DNA of 64,000 bases from Deroplatys truncata (lineage: Eukaryota > Arthropoda > Insecta > Mantodea > Mantidae), in the NCBI GenBank assembly GCA_030765065.1, contig CM060980.1, forward strand, positions 64,836,364 to 64,900,363, given 5' to 3'. Positions 12,481 to 23,492 of this stretch are shown in pieces. The translations under genes and the position numbers were made by a program. Position 1 is the first letter of the stretch; each line of letters starts with the position of its first letter. Under the pieces are notes generated by a model. That model was not told the DNA's origin, did no database searches, and saw nothing but the letters and a program-made list of their open reading frames with translations.

Positions 12481-13809
12481 TCAATAACGAGAAATGCAAG
12501 GTATTTCGTAACATCTTAGAGGTTCTATTAATGCAATTAAAGTAAAGATGAAAGCTAATGGGCCAGTCTCAATTAAAAACAGATAAAACATACTAAACAG
12601 ATAAAACATACTAAACAGAAAAAATTGTATAATATGAAAATAAGAAGTTAAGTATCGAAAAATATGCCATATGTAAAATATTACAGTACGATTAAAAATC
12701 CTCCTTTAGACATTGAAAGTCAATTATTCTAAACAAACTGATTCACAAAGATTAAGCAAGCTTCCTACACATATCCAAATAAGCCCACAAAAGTCCAGAA
12801 AGCTTTGATTCTTTTAATATTTCTAAGCTTAATGCATTTTGCTGTCTTATCTTAAGAAACGGTACATCATTTTGATGACTAAATGTATGACATCATGTGA
12901 CGTACGATACCCTGAATCTGCTGAATGTACTCAAATAGAATTGTAATAATATCATTACTTTATTTTAGTATTATTTATAGAGTTTGATAAAAAAGATATG
13001 ATGTTCATTGTGTTTAGGAATTGGACTTCTACAATAGCTTGAAATGAATAATTTCATATAAGCATACAAATTATTATTTATTAACTATCGATGGTTTTTT
13101 AAGTACGGAATTGTTACACTTAGCAATGTATGCAGTCTCTGCTAATATAAGCTGGCTCTATGACAACATTTTTATTTGTATTTTACTTTAAAAACAGAAT
13201 TTGCTATTCACATTTTTAAATGTATTTTACGATAATACCTATATAAAACCGTTTTCTATTTTGATTTTCTGTGTCTCGTCCGCAAATTAAATCCCAGTTT
13301 GCTTGAATACTTGTGTGAGGCCAATCTTGTCATTTCGGCTGCAGGCAGTTCGCAGTGTGATAACATCATTTTGTAGTTGTTATTTTTTATACAAGTAATT
13401 TTCTATTATAGGGTAGACTGAAATCTTAAAAATGAAATTAAACGATACATGACTTAATCCGTGGAAATAAACGTTTTAAGGAGTACAAAAATCTGCTTTC
13501 AAATGTAGACATGGAAGTTTAAAAGAATATCAAGAATGAATAATTCATTTTCAAATTAACAGGAAAAAATAAAGCACTACTAAAATAAATGCAAGAATTA
13601 TGCTGAAGGGTGACGACATTGGATATACCAAAAGCTGCAGGTAAAAAAGACAAAAGTATACTGGTTGTTGAAGAATAGGTTGAGAGTAAGCAGAAATTAC
13701 GGCTTAAACTGCGAAACATTGATGATGTTAAGTTGCACAACTTGGGCTACGGTATAACGTAAAGCTAACCAACGTGTACGAGACAATTATATTTAATTTA
13801 AAAACTCAC

Positions 13810-14220
13810 TCAGTTTCCAATCGTAGGCGCCTTTCGTATTCCTCCTGCTGTTGTTGCAGAGCTAGCAAAGCGGTGGTGGTAGTAGTTGTAGTAGCTGTAG
13901 TCTCGAGACCTTCGGCACATGTCACAGTGGCCGTCGTGGTCGTTCGACGTCCGTAGAGTTGACGGTAATACTTTTCTTGATCTCCATATATCCAACACAC
14001 TTTCCACCAATGACGACACATAAGCACATTTGTGCTCACCACATTTGCCTTGCTCGAAGTGGTGGAAGCCATTTTGCACTTCCACTGTTGTATACAAGAA
14101 TATAACACTTATCATCGAATTATTACACTGGTAATTTTATCAACAACTTCACTGAAAAGCAACTATATGCACAAAAATATACTTTTTTCTCCGATATATT
14201 CAATTTTAGTACACTCAAAA
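13810..14220 (-). CDS. Probable 5' coding exon of an unrecognised host gene
   Basis: On the minus strand an ATG at 14072-14070 sits in a good context (AAAATGG) and opens a frame of about 87 codons. That frame runs into a canonical donor, GTGAGT (complement of 13804-13809), leaving phase 2. Upstream on the same strand a pyrimidine-rich acceptor, TTTTCCTGCAG, ends at 14221, so the exon would span 14220-13810. The peptide starts MASTTSSK and has a Cys/Trp-rich segment (CRHWWKVCWIYGDQEKYY). It continues with a threonine-rich low-complexity run that uses several different Thr codons, then a charged QQQQEEYERRLRLE end. Mixed codon use in the Thr run favours selection on protein over a simple repeat. 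I do not recognise the protein. The next exon is not visible in the window, so the gene would continue to lower coordinates. Confidence 0.55.
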
Positions 14221-14969
14221 CTGCAGGAAAACGTGATCTTATAACACTGTTTTTTTTAGTAGGAAATATACATTAAAGTCGATAAACATCGATCGACATA
14301 TCTGAAACTTTGGTTAAGCTGAACATTGTTAACACAGGTAGGTATGAGGTAGTAGGAAGCTTATCTTGTTGAAACATTTTTTCCACACTTCCCTTTTTAT
14401 ACCCGTAATTTACGTTTGTGTTTTTTTCTTTTGTTTATAAACAATATTTTTACTAAGGTTTCTGTCCAAACGAGTGAACTGGAAGCTTCTCCCTTGCAAA
14501 TCCACTAGGTGATCTCACTTTTTTTTTCTATACCCAGCGTCCTGCTTGTACACGGAATGTTGTCCTACTAAATCCACTTATACGCACACCGCCAAGGTTG
14601 TGGAGTTGTTCCGGAAATACTCGTACATGTGCAATAACCGCTTCTATAGACCGCTTGATCAGCGATACCCTCAGCTGAGAAAGTTTACCTTTTTATTCTA
14701 AGAACAGCACTACCCCTTCTAATTCCTTAGATTTGCTATACTCCATATTCTTTTATTCCATAAAAAGAAAGCTTTTCCTGAAATTGTCACGTGCACAGAA
14801 TGTACTTGATCTCAGCACTTTTCCACTCAAAATCACTTCAGGTGCCAGAATTTCACCATTCAATAAGTTGGTTGTTGCAGATAACAGCATTATTTGTTTA
14901 AGAACATTGGATGAAGGAAACACTTTAGCGAACTCTGGAATCTTCACACTGGACACAAATTATCCTTAC

Positions 14970-15260
14970 GTAACAATGAAATGAAATCGTAGGATCTCCA
15001 TAACTAACGAGAGTCGCAACAACCGAAATCACAAGTGCGGAGCCGGAGATTTGAATGCGCGATACGAAGCGAACACGTGATGATGGCCGCGATGAGCGCC
15101 GCTGCTCTGCCAGATGCTCCGGCTGGGCCCACGCCTCGACTCACACTGGCCGTCGCCTAGCCCCGTCTCGCCTCACTTGTCCGCCGCTTCTTCCTCTGCC
15201 AGTCTTGCTGCTCCTACAAGACCACCGCGGGCTACCTGCTGGCTACTGCCCATCCATTGC
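14970..15260 (-). promoter_or_regulatory. GC-rich promoter/leader region of the minus-strand gene
   Basis: A GC- and CpG-rich block at about 15040-15250 lies upstream, in minus-strand terms, of the coding exon at 13.8-14.2 kb. A donor-like GTAAGG (complement of 14964-14969) could end a non-coding first exon at 14970 and join the acceptor at 14221, giving a leader intron of about 750 bp. The plus-strand open frame at 15055-15402 crosses this block but leaves it into AT-rich sequence without any domain, so I treat it as incidental. The assignment rests on composition and splice motifs only. Confidence 0.35.
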
Positions 15261-15487
15261 TCTACTCCCCAACCAGAAAACATGCAATGATCCAAAAAAA
15301 GAGCTTATTTTAGATGACGCTAAGATATCAACACAATATCTGTCACATCACCAATTCATATTTTGGAACCAAGCAATTCCCGCTGAACTTAATGTATCAT
15401 AGCGTCTTGTCTCATTTCTTTTCCCATCGTTTTCCTGAAACCATTACGTTAATGTCTTTTTTCGACGATATTGTTCTTCTTATCCAC

Positions 15488-15488
<1 letters not shown>

Positions 15489-15560
<72 letters not shown>

Positions 15561-15578
15561 GCAATAGATAGATAGATT
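15489..15578. repeat. (AGAT)n microsatellite
   Basis: An uninterrupted AGAT tract runs from 15489 to about 15560. After a GCAAT interruption there are about three more units. It is a simple sequence repeat. Confidence 0.97.
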
Positions 15579-15674
15579 AGTCAATTGAAATATAATGCTG
15601 TAACATGTGTAATCCTAGCAGGTAGTTTCTATGGAAAACGAACATGCTGTTTAATAACAATAAATAAAATAAAA

Positions 15675-15812
15675 GACACACACACACATTTAGGCATTTT
15701 TCTAAAAATAGTTTTTTTGTGTTCTAATGAAATCTCAGTATCGAATTTTTGGTTGAACTTCACTGCCTTCTGTAGTTACTGTAATTACGTAGTAGGGAAA
15801 GTAAAATATACA
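15675..15812 (+). repeat. Family R, right-end fragment
   Basis: Only the part from the (CA)n tract to the right end is present: ACACACACAC, AATGAAATCTCAGTATCGAATTT and the terminal TAGTAGGGAAAGTAAAA. The next family R piece follows at once in the same orientation. Confidence 0.75.
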
Positions 15813-15814
15813 AA

Positions 15815-16376
15815 GTATTTAACAATTGAAAACAGTATCAATGGCAATTCCGGAAATGGCTAACGTAACACAAAAAAAGTTACTTTAAATGAACTGTGTG
15901 TTTAGAACAGATCTAAATTTTTGTCTGTCTCTTAACGTTTACCACCTACAAAACTTATACAACATTCTTTCCGAATGAAGTAGACTTCACAGGCCGTTCC
16001 CCGAAAATTCAGATATACGTTTCATTTTTCATGTAAAAATCTTAAATGTATTTTAATCAAAATCGCTAGAGCCATTTTTGAGAAAATCAACAATTTTGAA
16101 AAGTGTTCCGTGTAAAGGGTAGTTTGGGTTGGAGGAAATCTTCGTGTCACATCTTTGGAAGATACAGAACCTAATACCAAGTTTGGTATCTATCCAACTT
16201 TCGTTTTTGAGTTATGCTGTTCAAAGGCGCACACGCGGCACACACGCATACATATTTCTTTAAAATGCTATTTTTATTCAGGGGGCCGCAAAACATGTAT
16301 TTTCGATGCAAACTACACATCAAACTTTTGGATGGATGCAAAACCTCTTCCTACTCTGTAACAGAGAAAGTAAAAT
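15815..16376 (+). repeat. Family R, 5'-truncated diverged copy
   Basis: It begins inside the family at the box corresponding to AAGTATTGGAAAATTTAAG and runs through GCTAGAGCCATTTTTGAGAAAATC, the CTTCGTGTCACATC box and a short CA-rich tract. It ends at ACAGAGAAAGTAAAA. It lies head-to-tail with the preceding right-end fragment. Confidence 0.8.
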
Positions 16377-17309
16377 TCAAAATACAAGGATTCTTACAAA
16401 CCTACTAATAATAGATTGGAATGGAGACAACGGTACGCGGATGGGAAAAATCAAAACACTAATCCTTTCGAAAAAGTACTTAGGACCAGATTTGGACTGT
16501 ACCCTTTCTCATATCAGGATGGAATTCAAAGCAGAATGCTTTTAGTTCAGACAGCTGCCATTATCCTTTGGTAGACTCGGGAAGATGGTGTTGCGGAGAG
16601 AGCAACAGCTCAGGCTGATAAAACTTGCTTGGAAAAAACGCATTAGAGTAAAAAAATGTAATCCTCACAGGTTAGCCCTAAAAGAAAGAAAAACCACCCG
16701 AAAGATATTAATCTTCCTTAAAGTAACAGATTCTGTATAAATTTTGCGAAAGTGATATTACATTGCAGTTAGTAAAATTTTAAGAAGTAGCTTCCTTGTG
16801 TGCCTTATATGTTCTCACTTCTGAAATGAACGATACAAATATTCATTGTCATATTAAGTTTATATTCCTCTTTGCAATATCCAGCTTTATGTCGTGACCA
16901 TCTATTACCTACATAATGGACGTGAAACTACACTTTTCATATATATTTTCTAATCTGAATAAATAAATGATCGTAACATATACAGCGTATATTCTGAAGC
17001 TAAAAAAACATTAATATTTTTTTTAAAAACGCATGTAAATAGGTAAACGTGTTTTGTTTACCTCACAGCTAGGGGTCTATGAACCTATCAGTATGAAATG
17101 ATATGTAACATATATAGGTCGCACAGGCCCCTCTAAAACAAGATATGTCAGTTTAGTTTCTCTTCACCAAAGATGATTTTTATAAAGCTCATAAAGCTAC
17201 CTCAAAAGTTCCATATATTTAAATTGTTATTTAGTTTTATAAAAACGAAAGGTAACAAAAACGTATAATTTCAAATTTTACTTCCACCCACCTATTAAAT
17301 GCAGAGAAA
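16377..17309. other. Unassigned sequence
   Basis: No family R boxes, SINE boxes or coding frames of quality. I see nothing specific. Confidence 0.4.
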
Positions 17310-17416
17310 GTAACCAAAACCAAATTTGATATTGACATTTCGCCAGAAACGTTTTAAGCTTCATTGAACCCAAAAACCATCCTTAGAAAAATGTTCACGC
17401 ATGCTTGTGTGTGTGC

Positions 17417-17457
<41 letters not shown>

Positions 17458-17590
17458 GACAGCATAATAAAAAACAAACAAACCGAAATTTCTGTTCATC
17501 ATGTTCCAAGGATGAGACACGAAGACTATCAAGAAAATTCCTATGCCGAAAACTTCTCTTTGCAGGTACAATTTTTCCTTAAGAAATGTG
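17310..17590 (-). repeat. Family R, diverged fragment with (GA)n tract
   Basis: A minus-strand copy is recognisable from ATTTCGCCAGAAACG, CCTTAGAAAAATGTT and CCAAGGATGAGACACGAAGAC. At the position where other copies have (CA)n/(TG)n this one has a short TG run followed by a (GA)n tract at about 17419-17454. Open frames through the GA tract are artefacts. Confidence 0.6.
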
Positions 17591-17875
17591 GAACCATTTA
17601 AAGCATGCACTGCGGTCGTTTTAAGGTAAGGCCACAGATCAGCTATCTGCGTAGCACGTGTACTGCAGTGACCTCACTACTTTTCCGATGCGCAACTGAC
17701 GGTGTGCCAGGTTATCGTTATCAGCTGTGCTTCAGTCTCTGCTTTGTGTTCGTGATGCAAAGAGATTTGTGCATTGTGCATGTTAAAGGGAAAGTGTGTT
17801 CAAGACATTTGTGTGGTGTGTGATTTGCTTAACGGTTTTAATTTATTGTTATTAGTCCACTGCAATACCTGCCAA

Positions 17876-18140
17876 TAAATTCCCGCTTGAACAACGATTT
17901 TTTGTGTCCGATGCATACGTAAAAACCGAACCATGTAAAGAAGTGCGTAGACAATTTCAGGACAAAAATTCCTGGCATTCCAGTTCTAGATAGAAAAGCT
18001 ATTAGGCGCCTGGTTAATAAGTTTAGAACAACGGGATTGCTAAACATAAACCTAAAAAGCAAAATGAGATGTTCTAATGGAGGAAAACACTGAAAAAATT
18101 TGTGCAACTATTTATGGTGAACCCTAAAAAATAACATTTA
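17876..18140 (+). pseudogene. DUF4817-type transposon protein remnant
   Basis: From 17880 the frame reads LEQRFFVSDAYVKT, then KEVRRQFQ. A one-base shift near 17967 moves the continuing match to another frame, which carries PGIPVLDRKAIRRLVNKF and TTGLLN and stops at 18091. This is the pattern of the N-terminal helix-turn-helix region called DUF4817, found in insect transposon proteins next to a DDE-type transposase domain. The catalytic part is not recognisable downstream. The shift, the stops and the missing remainder make this a dead fragment. It lies between two minus-strand family R pieces. Confidence 0.75.
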
Positions 18141-18464
18141 CAGGAACAATCCCCCATACGAAGTTAAGGACAATGTAACAACAGAAACCATGAATATACA
18201 CAAGAACTTATGCGTGTGAATGGAAATTCCAGGAATGTCCTCAGGCAGATGGATACCACTTCCAGCATCACTTATAACAAGGTTAGTACTCATTATAGTG
18301 CATGTTACTATCTCGTGAGGAAGTAACGCGGAAGTTACGGAGTAACAAACCCCCAGTGTAAAGCACAGTATGCGGAGCATCCATACGCGCAATCCAAGGC
18401 CTCGCCATTAAACGACCGCATTGTATAATTTACGTTGTCATTATTTTGTGACATTAGCAGTTTA
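18141..18464. other. Unassigned sequence after the DUF4817 remnant
   Basis: This may be further decayed transposon sequence, but no domain can be read. A minus-strand open frame (18138-18392) has no recognisable features. Confidence 0.35.
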
Positions 18465-19102
18465 TTTCCAAGGATGCGACACGAAGACTTTAAGAAAATC
18501 CCCTCACCCCAGACTACCCTTTACACGGAACATTTTTCAAAAAATTTTATTTTCTCAAAACTGCCTCTAACGATTTTGATTAAAATAGCAAATGTTTAAG
18601 ACATTTTCATGACAAAAGAAATGTATATCTTGAAGTATCTGGGAATGTCCCTAAAAGTATTCATTCTGAATATTTGCCCATAACTGATAAAAGAGATAGA
18701 CAAAAGTTTACTATACAAAAAATGTAGACCTCGTTAAAACACACAATTTATGTCATATACATATTTTTTGTCGAGTGAACCATTTACGGGATATTCCTTG
18801 TTATTTGTTTGAATTTTCCATTACTTATGCTTTTTCTCAAATGAGAGTTCGTTATTCGTTTTTTTATGTCCTGAACATGCAAAGAGAATGGAATGCTCCA
18901 CATAGCAACCAGCTTTTAAGAGATTTGACTATAGCTTAAAACCTACCACATTCCCTTTCCACCAACAAGAAAATCAGAATAAGATAGTTCCTGCAAACGT
19001 TTATCTCTATTAACATGAAGTAGATAGAGAATAAGCGTTTGTAAAATAGTTTTTATAAGAGTAGAGAAAGTTTTATGTGTGCAACACATAAGATTTTTTA
19101 AA
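18465..19102 (-). repeat. Family R, minus-strand copy lacking the right end
   Basis: It starts inside the family at CCAAGGATGCGACACGAAGAC and runs to the left end, AAGAGTAGAGAAAGTTTTATGTGTGCAACACATAAGATTTTTT. The CA-tract portion and the right end are absent. Confidence 0.85.
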
Positions 19103-19214
19103 AATATTTTGACGCTCGTACTAGTACTTTGCTTCCGTGTAACTACAGCAGAATGGATGCTGCTATCAATTAAGAAAACATTTACTATTTTTACAACAAT
19201 TTGCAGAATAAGCA

Positions 19215-19510
19215 TGAATTTAAATTAAATAGGTAGCGAAAGCCACGTGGCTGTTGCACATTAGAGCTTTACTGATGGTGTTTAAAAGTTGTGTAATTAA
19301 TATTTAAGGATTTCACCTAGATTTTGTAAATTATTTGGGCATATGTATAAAACAGTTGTAAATTGGAAGAGATACAAGAAGTTTTAGCAGCGGGCGCAGC
19401 TTCAGTCGCAGTCAGCTGACGATGATGAGGACATTCCTTGAAACTAGTTCTGGGTAAATACTTAATTTAATAAAATTTTATAAAGGCGACCAATCTAATA
19501 CTTTTATGGA
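19215..19510 (+). mobile_element. Penelope-like element terminal fragment (tentative)
   Basis: The phrase CTGACGATGATGAGGACATT...GAAAC, followed by an AT-rich stretch with AATAAAATTTTATAAAGG, resembles the repeated terminal regions of Penelope-like retroelements in arthropods. Those typically read CTGANGATGACC...GGTCGAAAC. No GIY-YIG or reverse transcriptase coding remains nearby, so this would be an isolated terminus. The identification rests on a short motif. Confidence 0.45.
19411..19454 (+). ncRNA. Hammerhead-ribozyme-like motif
   Basis: The core CTGACGA (19416-19422) fits CUGANGA and is followed by a small hairpin, AGGA-CAT-TCCT. Then comes GAAAC (19440-19444), a minimal stem III (AC/GT around a TA loop) and a GTT site at 19447-19449. 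CAG before the core can pair with CTG after the site to form a short stem I. Stem II has unpaired bases next to the core, so activity is doubtful. Penelope-like elements are known to carry such minimal hammerheads in their terminal repeats. Confidence 0.35.
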
Positions 19511-19760
19511 ATCACTTCGCTATGACTTCCGAACTACAAATGATTAATAATAAGGAAGAGATATGATTAGACGTTTAAAATTTTAAGACGCAGAAGATTG
19601 GATTTGAAAGTTAGACACATATGCTAAGAAGACAGTTTCATTTAAACATCAAGACCATGCTAAAATATGTTGCTGTGACTCCATTTTATAACATTCCTCT
19701 TTCGGGCGAATTCTTGGAATTTAAGAAGCGACCCTGCATGTGTAGAGAGGGTAAGTATTT

Positions 19761-20541
19761 AAAAAATCTGATATGGTTCATTCACATGACTTTTGCTACT
19801 CTACTAAAACCTATTCTTACAAAAGTTTATTATTTTATCTATTTCCTGTTAATCGAGATAAGTCTTTACTACACATTTGCATATATTTTCCTTTTAGGTA
19901 TAGGCTAAAGCGATAGTTAGATAAAACGGATCGGTATGTGATAGTTTATTAGCGACTTATTACTTAAAGTATAGGTATTTAATAATTCAACCCAAATACC
20001 AAAAAATAAATAAAAAATATCTCGGAAATGCTTAACGCAACAAAAAATTGTATTTCACATAAGTTATCTGATTTAAAGACAGCTACATTTTTGTATAATA
20101 AGATTTTGTCTCTCTCTTATGGTTTACAAAATATACAAAAGTCATTCCGATGAGAGACCATTCCTAGAAAATTAAAAATATACATCTTATTTGTCATGCA
20201 AATATCTGAAACATGTGACATTTTAATAAACATCTTTAGAGTTATTTTTGAGAAAATAAAAAATAAAACATTTTCCACTTAAATTAAAGGGTAGTTTAGA
20301 ATTGGAAGCTTTTTTTTTAAATCTTCGTGTCGCATCCTTGGAAGATACTGAACTTAAATATCAAGTTTGGTATTCATCAAACTTTTCGTTTTTGAGTTAT
20401 GCTGTTCACTCACACACACAAACTTGCGAACTATTTCTAAAGGTGTTGTTTTTGGATTCAGGTAACATTTCGGAATCGAATTTTTGGATGGAATGCAATA
20501 CCTCCTTTACTTGCTTTATCAAGTAGAAGAGAAAATAAAAA
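19761..20541 (+). repeat. Family R, diverged full-length copy
   Basis: It starts AAAAAATCTGATATGGTTCATTCACATGACTTTTGCTACT and keeps the TCTCTCTTATGGTTTAC, TCTTCGTGTCGCATC and CGTTTTTGAGTTATGCTGTTCAC boxes plus a very short CA tract. It ends AGTAGAAGAGAAAATAAAA. Divergence is higher than in the 6.5-kb copy. Confidence 0.85.
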
Positions 20542-20839
20542 TGACACAAATAAACTCATCCACTGAGTATAGAAGTCTGAAATTTGGAGAAGTGCTTCTT
20601 TAGATTTCAAAGTAATTTTAAAAAGAAAGAGGTTAACTTGGTTGTTTTTACGAATATTGCCGAATGTTCACTTCAGTCCCCCCTAAAGTCTAGGGTATTT
20701 TGTTTTTAATAATTTCGGACTGTACATTAAACACAATTTCATTTCTGCGCTGTACAGCAAACATTTAACTATTGCACTACAATATAGTAGTTGTCTTTAC
20801 CTTTTTGTCTTCATATACAATAAGCGATTATCATTCTCC

Positions 20840-21060
20840 GCAGTGAGGGAGCTAGCGTATCTGCCTCACATTCAAGAGTCCCGAGTTCGACTCTGGTTTA
20901 AGGCAAATCACCTGGATAACTTTGATCCAAAGTTTTCCCTTATCCTCAGAAGACGAATACAGGACGAATCACGGGCTAACTTCAGTATAATTTTACGTAT
21001 TCATGGTTCAACAGGATCCCACCCGGTTCAGAACATTAAATTCAACGAAAAAAATAACTT
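20840..21060 (+). mobile_element. tRNA-like SINE head fragment
   Basis: A tRNA-like stretch has an anticodon-arm-like CTGCCTCACATTCAAGAG and a B-box-like AGTTCGACTCT at 20884-20894. The A-box region is degenerate. This matches the head of an old SINE better than a functional tRNA, because no acceptor stem closes around it. Confidence 0.4.
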
Positions 21061-21169
21061 TTAACTATGCATAGTATTAAATCACAGTTTGATTTCTACC
21101 ATTACTTCAGATAAACCAGTTTCCTTTATTTTATTTTGGAAACAGCAATAGAACAGATAAAAGACACGG

Positions 21170-21206
21170 AGGGAGAGAGAGAGAGAGAGAGAGATAGAGA
21201 GATAGA
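21170..21206. repeat. (GA)n-rich tract
   Basis: A simple purine tract, GAGAGAGA with GATA interruptions. Confidence 0.9.
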
Positions 21207-21314
21207 GGAAGGGCAGGAGGCACCACATAACTAGAAAGGACAAGCCAAGCGAAACGTTAATTTTTAGGATAATATTTGCAATACTAAGATAGCTTTCCGA
21301 CTAGAAATGTCTGC

Positions 21315-21810
21315 GTAGGCAGGGGGGGGTTCCGACTCCTTCAGTAGCCGTGGTAGGGGAGCTGCGTACCCCTAGTTCTCCTGGTACTTCTGGCGTTAGA
21401 AGTATGTCGGACTGAACATCCGAGTCTCTCCCGGCAGGATTGGGTTGGACTCGATGTGGCAGCGGTTCCCGATACCCTTAGGAGATTGAGTATGTCTGGG
21501 TAGTGATGTCCTGCGGGTGTTGTGAGATGCCTTAGTGTCCTTGTTACTATCCTGGAGAGTTGGTAGACGGTGCATTAGTTTGCTGTCGGCCCTAACGAGG
21601 TTGTTCGATAGCTTTCCCCTTGGGATAGACCTGCGTAAATGCCATAACCATTTCTGTCCGAAAGTTAGAAGGGGAGGTTTTTAAAGTTTAAGTATTGACC
21701 CTGATGGAAAAAAAACCCACGGGAAGAGAGAGAGGCACTCGGTTGGCGTCTTTTCTTTGGGCAAGCACTGGGTTGAGCACCGGCTCTTGCTTGACTTTTC
21801 TTGATCAGAG
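21315..21810. other. GC-richer segment of unknown origin
   Basis: The composition rises sharply over about 500 bp between AT-rich flanks, and there are no family R or SINE boxes. Short frames at 21695-21913 lack domains. It may be the untranslated part of an unrecognised retroelement. I cannot assign it. Confidence 0.3.
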
Positions 21811-22374
21811 TGTCTCCAGTTATTTTGCCATAAAGATATTAAAAGAACTGAATGTTGTGTTAAACTGCTACATTACATTCCAGAGAAATGATTATACGAG
21901 ATTACGAAAATAAGTGTTGTCATTAACTTCTATTGATAGGTATTCAATTTCATCAGTGCACCTAAACTGTACAAGAAAAGATATATTGGTACAAAATGCG
22001 ATGTATTTCAGCAATGTTTCAATCTCATGCAAATATTTGCTACTTAATAACTTTAAGATAGAAGTTTTAAAGCATTTGTTTTGTACACGTTTTTATCTAT
22101 AATGAGTCTGTCTCAAGATGATGATGATCACCTCTGGCTCAGAGTGTTGCAACACTCGTGCGTGCATGCGTATACAATCTAGGAACTTTAAACAATTTTC
22201 CATCGCCTTTAGCTCATAAGTTTTGTTCTTTTTACCGAGGATCGTGCTGCCTGGATTGTTGTGGGCTAACATAACCCTCTCCATCTCACTCTACATATAG
22301 ATCATACTAATACTATAAAGGGTACACTCAGGTTGCATCAAGGTTTGTACATGATAGAATACTGTTTGAGCTAT

Positions 22375-22404
22375 CCAATAATAATAATAATAATAATAAT
22401 AATA
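22375..22404. repeat. (AAT)n microsatellite
   Basis: About ten AAT units in a row. Confidence 0.95.
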
Positions 22405-22578
22405 GGCATAAGAAGAGCAATGTCGACTTATTGACCGTTTCCTTCAGTCAGACATCTTTCCAGCAGTCCCTGAAGAGACTCAAGTTTCTTATGGTCGTAA
22501 ATTCTAAGTGCAATACGAGTATTACTCGTACTTTGTGCTTTCTTTATTGCTTACCTTTCGTATTCAATCCAATCGTTG

Positions 22579-22600
22579 AAAGTATATATATATATATATA
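22579..22600. repeat. (TA)n microsatellite
   Basis: A short alternating TA tract in AT-rich sequence. Confidence 0.9.
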
Positions 22601-22689
22601 CAATACATATAAGAATTGTATATATGAAAGGGGATATATCATAGATATATAAGAATTTTACAGTAATAATATAATTCACCAAGAAACAT

Positions 22690-23290
22690 GTTAACATACT
22701 CAACACCCAACATTTCTACAGAGCGAATTGTAAGAAACGGGCGAGCTAGCAAAATTCCAGGTAAAACAGAAATCTAAGTAGAGCACACCTTTCACCAAGC
22801 CAACGAGCAGGGAACCGGTAACGGTTAGGAGAAATAGAAAGAGACAGGTAGAGAAAAGAAAGAGGCGGAGATATTGAACCCGCTTCGCAACGCGCCAAGG
22901 TGACGCATAAGCGCACGAATTTGGAGTAACATATTCTCATACATGTTAAGATAACGTGGTCTGAGGACCAATTAGAAACGTCGTTACATTTTGAAACGCA
23001 GCGCTCACTCAGGTATATAAGGGCAAAACAAAGCCCCAGAGCCACTCTCTCTCCTCTAGAATTTCGTCGGTAGTGCTACGCTCTTAGCGACAGATGCACG
23101 TATGTGTGCATATAGGTGGGAGTGCGTGTGCAGATAGACTCCTGACTTATTTAAAGTGGTGGGATTGGAATAATGGGAAAAGCTAGCCGCCCATAAATAT
23201 TTAAATTGTTAATAAACTACACTTAGTAAGAGAAATGAAGTATATCTTTAATTTGCCTCACCCACGATAACCCTGAGAACCAAAAGTTAG
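22690..23290 (+). promoter_or_regulatory. LTR-like segment with TATA box
   Basis: A TATATAAG box at 23014-23021 is followed about 25-30 bases later by a CT-rich possible start region, GAGCCACTCTCTCTCC. AATAAAC at about 23211 could serve as a polyadenylation signal. GC content is raised between 22780 and 23100. TATA plus a downstream polyadenylation signal within 600 bp is how an LTR is built. No matching second LTR, primer-binding site or gag/pol coding is visible, so a solo LTR or an ordinary promoter are both possible. Confidence 0.35.
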
Positions 23291-23463
23291 ATATACATAG
23301 GGAAAAGTGGAATGGAAAACGCAACAGACGACGAGCATCCATAGCCGAGGAACAACGCTGCAGCAGATAGCATCTACCCAGGATCGACGATTTCCAGATG
23401 CAATTGACGGACGATTTTCCGCTGCAACCGTTTCCCGCTACAACGTAGATATTACAGATTTAC

Positions 23464-23492
23464 CGGTGTGTGTGTGTGTGTGTGTGTGTGTG
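23464..23492. repeat. (TG)n microsatellite
   Basis: About 14 TG units. An overlapping open frame includes them as a Val/Cys run and is not considered real. Confidence 0.95.

Larger units (their letters stand above)
7421..13805. other. Long unique AT-rich stretch
   Basis: About 6.4 kb without family R copies, SINEs or credible open frames. It is the longest stretch in the left half free of recognisable repeats. GC-richer, motif-dense islets at about 9040-9370 and 12290-12480 are listed separately. The sequence between them shows only low-complexity AT-rich runs and a small 18-bp duplication at 12578-12613. Confidence 0.5.

Noticed and set aside
13774-13956. Plus-strand frame with a Val run over the 13.8-kb exon
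   Set aside because: It is the antisense of the Thr-rich coding run; splice signals and start context support the minus strand.
15055-15402. 115-codon plus-strand frame through the GC-rich block
   Set aside because: Arg/Ser/Leu-rich composition follows from GC content, the frame runs into AT-rich sequence, and it has no domain.
17395-17610. Overlapping frames on both strands with Glu-Arg or Ser-Leu runs
   Set aside because: They are translations of the (GA)n tract.
18465-19102. Family R as a protein-coding autonomous transposon
   Set aside because: No transposase, helicase or reverse transcriptase motifs can be read in any frame of the well-preserved copies.
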